DNA from: Desulfobacterales bacterium
GTDB taxonomy: Bacteria; Desulfobacterota; Desulfobacteria; Desulfobacterales; UBA11574
Direction of reading: 5' to 3'
Assembly (NCBI GenBank): GCA_030601485.1
Contig: JAUVTO010000096.1
Span: 1-6,636, forward strand
Length of the DNA: 6,636 nt
The stretch's first letter is position 1, and the number at the start of each line of letters is the position of its first letter. A program made the translations under genes and the position numbers. Shown one piece after another: positions 1 to 5,005 of this stretch. The notes below the pieces were generated by a model. The model was not told the DNA's origin. It did no database searches and worked only from the letters and a program-made list of their open reading frames with translations.

Positions 1-138
1 AAAGTCCGATTTAGACGGTTTCGTAAAAAGTTCAAATTCAAGGCGTGCAAATTTTGTAATCATGAGGCGTACTTTTCGTACGTTGAATGATTACGAAATG
101 CAGCACAACGCAGAAGTTGGACTTTTTACGAGACCGTC
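1..138. repeat. Dispersed palindromic repeat (long imperfect hairpin) with adjoining 26-bp tandem unit
   Basis: Bases 14-33 and 119-138 are inverted copies (18 of 20 match when one is reverse-complemented). Inside them GTAATCAT (56-63) pairs perfectly with ATGATTAC (87-94), and CGTAC (68-72) pairs with GTACG (78-82) around a TTTTC loop. The whole block is therefore a roughly 125-bp imperfect hairpin. Bases 1-12 continue the left side with the same spacing (AAAG at 1-4 and again at 27-30, period 26), so the window opens inside a tandem array of the same unit. Related copies lie at 4234-4324. The structure resembles a non-autonomous MITE or REP-like element. No transposase is present, and no target-site duplication could be established because the left edge is cut by the window. 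Confidence 0.8.
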
Positions 139-152
139 AAATATTAAATTAT

Positions 153-156
153 GAGG
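153..156 (+). promoter_or_regulatory. Ribosome binding site deciding the M48 peptidase start
   Basis: GAGG ends 5 nt before the ATG at 162. The upstream in-frame ATG at 87 sits in the right stem of the repeat hairpin and has no Shine-Dalgarno sequence. This supports the shorter protein, which starts directly with a signal peptide. Confidence 0.65.
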
Positions 157-161
157 TATTT

Positions 162-1562
162 ATGCAAGTTATCAGGAAAGCATTTTTGCTCTGCTTTGTT
201 TTGATTTTCATTGTCAACATTCTTGTTCCAAAAGGGGCGTTGTGTATTACCATACAAGAGGAAGAAGAAATGTCACGGAAAGTTATGAAAGTCATTATAA
301 AACATTATGAGCTTATTAATGATCCTCTGATTGTCAACTATATTAATCAAATGGGTCAAAAAATCATTTCGGCCCTTCCGCCACAGCCGTTTGATTATCA
401 TTTTTATGTAATAAAAAACGATGATTATAATGCTTTTGCAACCCCTGCGGGTCATGTTTTTATAAACAGCGGTCTACTGGAAGCTATGGAGAATGAAGAA
501 GAGTTGGCAGGGATACTTTCGCATGAAATAGCCCATGTTGTGTGTCGCCATATTTCCCAAAAGATAGAAAGAGCACAAAAGATAGGAATCGCAACCCTTG
601 CCGGAATTGCGGCCGGTATATTACTCGGGGTTGGAGGATCGATGGCCGCAGCAAATGCGGTAACTATGGGGTCTGCGGCTGCCGGTCAATCCCTCGAACT
701 GTCATACAGCCGTGAGGACGAGTTCCAAGCAGACCAGATCGGGCTCGTGTGTCTGACCAAAGCTGGGTATAATGGAGAAGGGTTGCTTTCGATGCTGAAA
801 AAACTCTGGAGCAGACGATGGTTCGGTCCGGCTCAGATCCCCACTTATCTTAGCACACATCCTGCCACAGAAGAACGAATGGCCAATATTGACACCTGGC
901 TCGAACAAAACAAAAAGACAAAAGCATACATTGACAATTATAATTTTTCAAGGGTTCATGCCCGGCTTGTTGCTGTTTACGGGGACAAGGGGTTTGCATT
1001 AAGAAAATTTGAGGCAGAGATTAAGAACCACCCTGAAGATCCTTTGGCACAATACGGATACGGGCTGATTCTGGCCAGGGCAGGCGATCGAAAAGATGCC
1101 ATCGGTCACCTTAAAAAAGCACTGATGAAAAATGCTTTCGATCCGTATATGTTAAAAGATCTCGGCCGGATTTATTTTTTCGACGGCCGGTATCAGGAAG
1201 CATTAAATACACTGGAGAATGCCGCAAGCATTTCCTCTAACGATCCCGAAGTATTTTTTTATCTTGGGCGCACACAGATGGAACTTGGACGTTTACATGA
1301 GGCAGCGGTCACATTTGAAGAACTCATTGAAAAAAAATATGATTATCCCCGGGCGTTTTATTCCCTTGGTAAGACCTATGGCAAGCTGGGCAGGCTGGAT
1401 GAGGCCCATTATTACCTGGGTATTTATTACAAGAAAAAAGATGATTTTAAGAATGCGGCTTTTCACTTGAAACGGGCTCTGGAAAATATGGGTGATCCGG
1501 ATAAAAAGGAAAAAATCGAGAAGATGTTAAAAGAGATCCATGGAAAAAAGAGACCGTCATAG
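162..1562 (+). CDS. Exported M48-family zinc metallopeptidase with TPR domain (BepA/YfgC-like)
   Basis: This 466-residue protein is probably a periplasmic Zn-dependent protease and chaperone that handles misassembled outer-membrane proteins, as BepA does in E. coli (family knowledge). Residues 1-28 form a Sec signal peptide (basic MQVIRK, then a hydrophobic core; cleavage plausible after ALC). There is no good lipobox. The M48 domain covers about 35-250: HEIAH (121-125) gives two zinc ligands and the catalytic Glu122. E187 in SREDEFQAD is the expected third ligand. STHP with His233 matches the histidine that can cap the zinc in BepA. A Gly/Ala-rich segment (about 141-178) sits between them. 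Residues about 260-455 are helical TPR repeats (for example PEVFFYLGRTQMELGRLHEA and YPRAFYSLGKTYGKLGRLDE). The ATG at 162 is preferred over the ATG at 87: GAGG at 153-156 lies 5 nt upstream, the signal peptide begins there, and 87-138 lies inside the repeat. It converges on fusA with a 27-bp gap. Confidence 0.9.
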   Translation: MQVIRKAFLLCFVLIFIVNILVPKGALCITIQEEEEMSRKVMKVIIKHYELINDPLIVNYINQMGQKIISALPPQPFDYHFYVIKNDDYNAFATPAGHVFINSGLLEAMENEEELAGILSHEIAHVVCRHISQKIERAQKIGIATLAGIAAGILLGVGGSMAAANAVTMGSAAAGQSLELSYSREDEFQADQIGLVCLTKAGYNGEGLLSMLKKLWSRRWFGPAQIPTYLSTHPATEERMANIDTWLEQNKKTKAYIDNYNFSRVHARLVAVYGDKGFALRKFEAEIKNHPEDPLAQYGYGLILARAGDRKDAIGHLKKALMKNAFDPYMLKDLGRIYFFDGRYQEALNTLENAASISSNDPEVFFYLGRTQMELGRLHEAAVTFEELIEKKYDYPRAFYSLGKTYGKLGRLDEAHYYLGIYYKKKDDFKNAAFHLKRALENMGDPDKKEKIEKMLKEIHGKKRPS

Positions 1563-1589
1563 AGGACTTTCGGGTCGGTCAGGGTGTTG

Positions 1590-3623
1590 TCAGCTGCGAT
1601 CAAAATGGGAAAATTGCATTGTAAAAGTCCCTCGGCCCTGGGTTGCTGATCGTAATGAAGTGGCGTAACCGAACATAGGTTCCAGAGGAACAATTGCCTT
1701 GATCACCAATACGTCCATTTTGTGCGCTATGGATTCAATTTTCCCGTTGCGGGAATTAAGGTTTCCGATGACATCTCCCATGAAAGCTTCAGGAACAAAA
1801 ATCTCAACATCCATAATCGGATCAAGGAGAAACGGTTCACCGTTGGTAAGAGCCGTTTTGCATGCCATGGATGCACTGACAGTATAAGCCAATTCCGTGC
1901 CCAGAGATTCCTTGAATGCCCCTCCGGTTAGGGTCGCTTTAACGTCCACCACCGGATAGCCCATCAGTGCCCCGCTTGCCAAAGATTCCATGATACCTTT
2001 TTCAATGGCAGGAATAAAAATATCCGGTATGGTTTCCTCGTTAACTTCGGATATGAACCTGTTTTTACTGCCGCGTTCCAGAGGTGTCAGTTTTAGCGTA
2101 ACTTTGGCAAAGTGACGCTGTCCTGCAATTTCCTTGTCAAATACGGCAGATCCCTCACCTTGTTTTTCAATGGTTTCCCTGTAAACAACCTGGGGTTTTC
2201 CCACATTTACGTTGGTATTGAATTCACGCTGCATGCGACTGATAATAACTTCAAGGTGAAGCTCACCCATGCCGGACAAAATGGATTGCCCGGTGTCTTC
2301 ATCTTTTTTAAGTTGCAGGGTCGGATCTTCGGCCATAAATTTTTCTAATACCTGATCCAGTTTTTCCTGGTCGGCATGTGTTTTCGGCTCTATGGCGATG
2401 GAAATGACCGGCTCGTAAAACTCCATTTTTTCCAGTAAAACCGGGTAATCAATGGAGCACAGCGTTTCGCCGGTGGAGGATTCTTTCAATCCCACAACCC
2501 CCACAATACTCCCGGCATCGGCAGAGTCGATCCGTTCTCTCTTGTTGGCATGCATCCTTAAGATACGGGAAATTTTTTCATTTGTTTTGCGGGAAGGGTT
2601 ATAGGTGGTTTCTTTGGTATGCATTTTCCCGCTGTAGATTCTGACATAGGAAAGTTTGCGCCCTTCTATCATGGCTACTTTAAATATGAGTGCCGCAAGG
2701 GGGGCTGTATTTTTGGCTTTGCATTCAATAACTTCACCGGTTTCAGGATGTATCCCTTTAATGGGAGGGATATCCACAGGACTGGGAAGGAAATCCACAA
2801 TGGCGTTAAGCAGGAGTTGTATGCCTTTATTTCTCAATGCGCTGCCACACAGTATCGGTACCAGTTTCAGATCTATGGTTGCTCTTCGTATGGCGGCAAT
2901 CAGGCTTTGAGTTGTAATCGAGGCTTCTGATAAATAATCCTCCATAATATCATCATCAACTTCAGCGATTGTTTCAATAAGTGTGCCGCGATATTTTTCG
3001 GCGAATTCAAGAAGATCAAGGGGTATTTCTTCGGTTATGTATGTTTCTCCCAGGGCATCATCTTTCCAGAGAATCTGTTTCATATGGATCAGATCGACAA
3101 CACCGGCAAAGTCATCTTCCGAGCCCACCGGGAGTTGTAAAATAAGAGGTTCGGCATGCAGTCTGTCTTTTATCATTTCAATGGTTTTAAAAAAACTTGC
3201 ACCGACTCTGTCCAGTTTATTAATAAAGGCAATTTTTGGGACAAGGTATTTGTCTGCCTGTCGCCATACGGTTTCCGTCTGAGGTTCCACACCGCCAACC
3301 GCACAAAAGACTCCGATAGCTCCGTCAAGGATCCTCAATGAACGTTCTACTTCTATTGTAAAATCCACATGTCCCGGCGTATCTATTATCTGGATCTCGT
3401 TTTCCCTCCAGTGGCAGGTGGTAACCGCAGAGGTAATCGTAATACCGCGTTCCTGCTCATCATGCATCCAGTCCATTATCGCTTCACCGTCATGAACCTC
3501 GCCGATTTTATGGGAACGGCCCGTATAATAAAGTATCCGCTCAGTTACCGTTGTCTTGCCGGCGTCAATATGGGCTATGATTCCGATATTCCGTATATTT
3601 TTGATATGGGCCTTTTTTTTCAT
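1590..3623 (-). CDS. fusA: Elongation factor G, stand-alone divergent paralogue
   Basis: This translational GTPase has 677 residues (E. coli EF-G has 704) and acts in the cytosol on the ribosome. The G domain is intact: G1 AHIDAGKT (17-24), G2 RGITIT (59-64), G3 DTPGH (81-85, with the catalytic His), G4 NKLD (135-138) and G5 SAL (261-263). Domain II runs about 290-390, III about 400-475 (SGMGELHLE at 450-458), IV about 476-600 and V to the end (MFGYATSLRSATQGRG). The C-terminus stops at FSHFDRS, about 17 residues earlier than in E. coli, so the last helix is missing. The domain IV tip differs from canonical EF-G: loop I lacks the SGGRGQYG signature, and the position of E. coli His583 is Lys571. 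No rpsL, rpsG or tuf is adjacent. It is probably a second EF-G (EFG II or spdEFG type), possibly for recycling or stress. Translation is coupled to the upstream GerMN gene by an ATGA overlap, with no clear ribosome binding site of its own. Confidence 0.93.
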   Translation of the reverse strand: MKKKAHIKNIRNIGIIAHIDAGKTTVTERILYYTGRSHKIGEVHDGEAIMDWMHDEQERGITITSAVTTCHWRENEIQIIDTPGHVDFTIEVERSLRILDGAIGVFCAVGGVEPQTETVWRQADKYLVPKIAFINKLDRVGASFFKTIEMIKDRLHAEPLILQLPVGSEDDFAGVVDLIHMKQILWKDDALGETYITEEIPLDLLEFAEKYRGTLIETIAEVDDDIMEDYLSEASITTQSLIAAIRRATIDLKLVPILCGSALRNKGIQLLLNAIVDFLPSPVDIPPIKGIHPETGEVIECKAKNTAPLAALIFKVAMIEGRKLSYVRIYSGKMHTKETTYNPSRKTNEKISRILRMHANKRERIDSADAGSIVGVVGLKESSTGETLCSIDYPVLLEKMEFYEPVISIAIEPKTHADQEKLDQVLEKFMAEDPTLQLKKDEDTGQSILSGMGELHLEVIISRMQREFNTNVNVGKPQVVYRETIEKQGEGSAVFDKEIAGQRHFAKVTLKLTPLERGSKNRFISEVNEETIPDIFIPAIEKGIMESLASGALMGYPVVDVKATLTGGAFKESLGTELAYTVSASMACKTALTNGEPFLLDPIMDVEIFVPEAFMGDVIGNLNSRNGKIESIAHKMDVLVIKAIVPLEPMFGYATSLRSATQGRGTFTMQFSHFDRS

Positions 3624-4189
3624 CGTATCAAAAGCATGTTTGCTTTAAAGGGAAAACTAAGATCGATATGACCGGCCAGGGTCATTGATTCGCGCCCCCC
3701 GATCAATATTTTTACGGCATCGATTTCAGGAATATTCAATATTAATGAATTAACGATAGAGTATATGGTAAAAAGTTCTGATTTTATTCCACCGGGATGA
3801 GAATCTTTTATTGTATTTGATATATCGACATAAGCTGTTCCGTCCCGGGTAACATAGAGCGCCCTGATTGTTGTGCCTGCGGGAATTGTCCGCATAAGCC
3901 CTTTCCGCGGACCGTCTATCAAGGCCTCGATAATAATTTTAGCAAATTCGACGGGATTGTCAGAATGAAAAAAAGTTCTTTCTTCTGCTGTCAGAAACGA
4001 ATTTCTTTTATCAGAAAAATAGAGATGGACAACCAACTTGTCCGAATATTGCGTGTCTGTTGTTTGAACGTTTTGCTTAAATTTATCCTCAGCCAATGAT
4101 GTTAAGGGCATATTCAATAGCGCCATGCAGACAGCGCTAAGCGCAATAACAGCTAAAACAGCGTATAATTCATGGCGCTTTGTAATCAT
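3620..4189 (-). CDS. Exported GerMN-domain protein
   Basis: This 189-residue protein has an N-terminal hydrophobic segment (about 9-27) preceded by MITKRH. A signal-peptidase site is plausible after SLA (31-33); Cys21 lacks a lipobox, so a lipoprotein is less likely. Residues about 52-180 fit the GerMN (spore germination GerM C-terminal) domain: VHLYFSD, LTAEER (66-71), the helix AKIIIEALIDGP, IPAGTTIRALYV (102-113), the strand GTAYVDISN, the helix SELFTIYSIVNSLI, and VKILIGGRESMTLAGHIDLS. Known GerMN proteins are envelope-associated and occur well outside spore formers, often near peptidoglycan enzymes; the biochemical role is unknown. The start has a weak Shine-Dalgarno-like AGATGG 6 nt upstream. 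It is the first gene of a two-gene unit with fusA, overlapping it by 4 bp. A sigma70-like promoter lies just upstream. Confidence 0.8.
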   Translation of the reverse strand: MITKRHELYAVLAVIALSAVCMALLNMPLTSLAEDKFKQNVQTTDTQYSDKLVVHLYFSDKRNSFLTAEERTFFHSDNPVEFAKIIIEALIDGPRKGLMRTIPAGTTIRALYVTRDGTAYVDISNTIKDSHPGGIKSELFTIYSIVNSLILNIPEIDAVKILIGGRESMTLAGHIDLSFPFKANMLLIR

Positions 4190-4207
4190 GATTTGCCATC
4201 TAATAAT

Positions 4208-4236
4208 TTTATAACGTTCAGATGGTTCGGCATCAA
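4208..4236 (-). promoter_or_regulatory. Probable sigma70 promoter of the gerMN-fusA unit
   Basis: On the - strand TTGATG (4236-4231) and TATAAA (4213-4208) are separated by exactly 17 nt. The -10 ends about 18 nt before the GerMN start codon, so the leader would be short. The -35 overlaps the first bases of the repeat cluster that begins at 4234. This is prediction from consensus only. Confidence 0.45.
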
Positions 4237-4324
4237 CGCAGAAGTTGGACTTTTTACGAAGCCATCAAAATCGGACTTTTTATGAAACCGTCTAAATCGG
4301 ACTTTTTACGAGTTCATCATATTT
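4234..4324 (+). repeat. Repeat cluster: right arm of the palindromic repeat plus three 26-bp tandem units
   Basis: Bases 4234-4259 are identical over 26 nt to 106-131 of the left repeat, in the same orientation. From 4247 the motif GGACTTTTTA(C/T)GA recurs at 4247, 4273 and 4299, an exact 26-bp period. The second unit and the start of the third (about 4275-4304) are the reverse complement of window bases 1-30 with one mismatch. The opposite arm needed for a hairpin is absent, so this is an array of half-elements rather than a full palindrome. Together with 1-138 it brackets the M48, fusA and GerMN genes. Confidence 0.75.
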
Positions 4325-4414
4325 GAGTGTTTATTAAAAGAACATGGTTTTTTAAGCCAATACAGTTGCGATGTCAAGAGCAGAAGGGCATCCGTGATAT
4401 ACAATAATACAAAT

Positions 4415-4449
4415 AAAAAAAGGCCGGCCCCCATAGACCAACCTTTTTT
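4415..4449 (-). terminator. Strong rho-independent terminator, symmetric enough to work on both strands
   Basis: On the - strand AAAAAAGGTTGGTC pairs with GGCCGGCCTTTTTT over 14 positions (three G-T pairs) around the loop TATGGG, and ends in a run of seven T. On the + strand the mirror structure also ends in six T. It starts about 7 nt past the CCA end of the tRNA-Ala fragment, so it is most simply the original terminator of that tRNA gene, left behind on the chromosomal side of the integration junction. Confidence 0.8.
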
Positions 4450-4456
4450 AGATATT

Positions 4457-4501
4457 TGGTGGAGCTGAACGGGATCGAACCGTCGACCCCATGACTGCCA
4501 G
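4457..4501 (-). tRNA. 3' fragment of tRNA-Ala(GGC): probable integration att site
   Basis: Read on the - strand, from high to low coordinates, this gives the anticodon loop CTGGCAG (anticodon GGC), the 3' anticodon stem TCATG, the variable loop GGGTC, the T arm GACGG-TTCGATC-CCGTT (a proper 5-bp stem and 7-nt loop), the acceptor 3' strand CAGCTCC, discriminator A and encoded CCA. Homology stops exactly at the 5' edge of the anticodon loop: the next five bases, CCCTT, cannot pair with TCATG, and no D arm or 5' acceptor strand (expected near GGGGCTG or GGAGCTG) follows. The tRNA therefore cannot be functional. A cut at the anticodon loop with the 3' half retained is typical of tyrosine-recombinase attachment sites. 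The identity rests on my recognition of tRNA structure and not on a covariance-model search. Confidence 0.85.
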
Positions 4502-4599
4502 AAGGGCCAATGTATGCAATAGAATCGAGCCGTTATGCTATTATAAGGGGTTTGCATTTAATGAATCGTAACAAATTTTAATAAATCGTCAAGAGCAAA

Positions 4600-4626
4600 T
4601 GCACCCGTTGCACCCCAAGTGCACCC
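4600..4626 (+). repeat. Three short direct repeats TGCACCC
   Basis: TGCACCC occurs at 4600-4606, 4609-4615 and 4620-4626, with start-to-start spacing of 9 and 11 bp, roughly one helical turn. The cluster is about 100 bp inside the tRNA-Ala att fragment, on the predicted element side. Its position and phasing would suit arm-type binding sites of an integrase or excisionase, but no such gene is in the window, so the role is inference. Confidence 0.6.
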
Positions 4627-4634
4627 GAAAAATT

Positions 4635-4670
4635 AGGGTTATGGTAGATGCCATAACCCTTTTTCTTTTT
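4635..4670. terminator. Perfect 10-bp hairpin with T-tracts, likely bidirectional terminator
   Basis: AGGGTTATGG (4635-4644) pairs perfectly with CCATAACCCT (4651-4660) around the loop TAGATG, and TTTTCTTTTT follows on the + strand. On the - strand the stem is followed by AATTTTTC, so termination in both directions is possible. No confident gene ends next to it on either side. It may mark the end of a gene that has since decayed. Confidence 0.7.
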
Positions 4671-5005
4671 CAGGTAATTGAGTGTAATGCAGGATTTTAA
4701 GGGTTAATTTTTTGCAATTTGTTGACCAAGTACTGATTATTTTGGCTTCCCAACAAGAAGATTTATATTGAGGATCTGGCTCGTTCAACCTGAAGGGATG
4801 AGATAGATAAAAGCCTTTCAACGATCGCTAAACTGTCCGGTTATGACATGTCTGTCAGGGTGCTATCGTGTTTGGTAAAAATTGAAACTTGATTTTGGTA
4901 TTCCTCAACCCATTCTCACAATCTGGAGCGAGGAGTAATAGCCGTAATTTTTAAAACCGCTTATTAGGGATTGCCTGGGTAGGAAAGAAAAGATCGCTCT
5001 CCCGA
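4671..5005. other. Gene-free stretch between the hairpin and the AEP-like gene
   Basis: No convincing gene, RNA or repeat was found. Short open frames exist on both strands, but they lack ribosome binding sites and recognisable motifs. A + strand frame across 4735-4892 contains one internal stop (4791-4793) and could be decayed coding sequence, but nothing identifies it. No clear terminator follows the stop codon of the gene ending at 5006. Confidence 0.5.

Noticed and set aside
117..147. TTGGAC with TATTAA 19 nt downstream as a promoter for the M48 gene
   Set aside because: The spacing is poor, and transcription would start at about the ribosome binding site, leaving no usable leader.
87..161. 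N-terminal extension of the M48 protein from the ATG at 87
   Set aside because: It lies mostly within the repeat hairpin, has no ribosome binding site, and would put 25 non-hydrophobic residues before a clear signal peptide.
1551..1580. AGACCGTCA followed by GGACTTTCG, resembling a remnant of the dispersed repeat
   Set aside because: The matches are only about 9 bp, are in the wrong order, and overlap the end of the M48 coding sequence. Chance is likely.
4306..4557. 83-codon - strand ORF with a hydrophobic stretch
   Set aside because: It is a translation of the tRNA-Ala fragment and the terminator hairpin, not an independent gene.
4565..4592. - strand promoter-like TTGACG-16 nt-TACGAT
   Set aside because: It points into the truncated tRNA and the terminator with no gene to express. 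In AT-rich DNA such a match is easily chance.
4457..4830. tmRNA (ssrA), because the 3' end CAGCTCCACCA also fits tmRNA
   Set aside because: The GGC anticodon loop and 3' anticodon stem match tRNA-Ala, and no tmRNA 5' end or tag-coding frame is found upstream on the - strand.
4735..4892. + strand frame including IEDLARST, a stop, then DEIDKSLSTIAKLSGYDMS, as a decayed helix-turn-helix gene
   Set aside because: The resemblance is weak, there is an internal stop, and there is no start signal. It is not enough to call a pseudogene.
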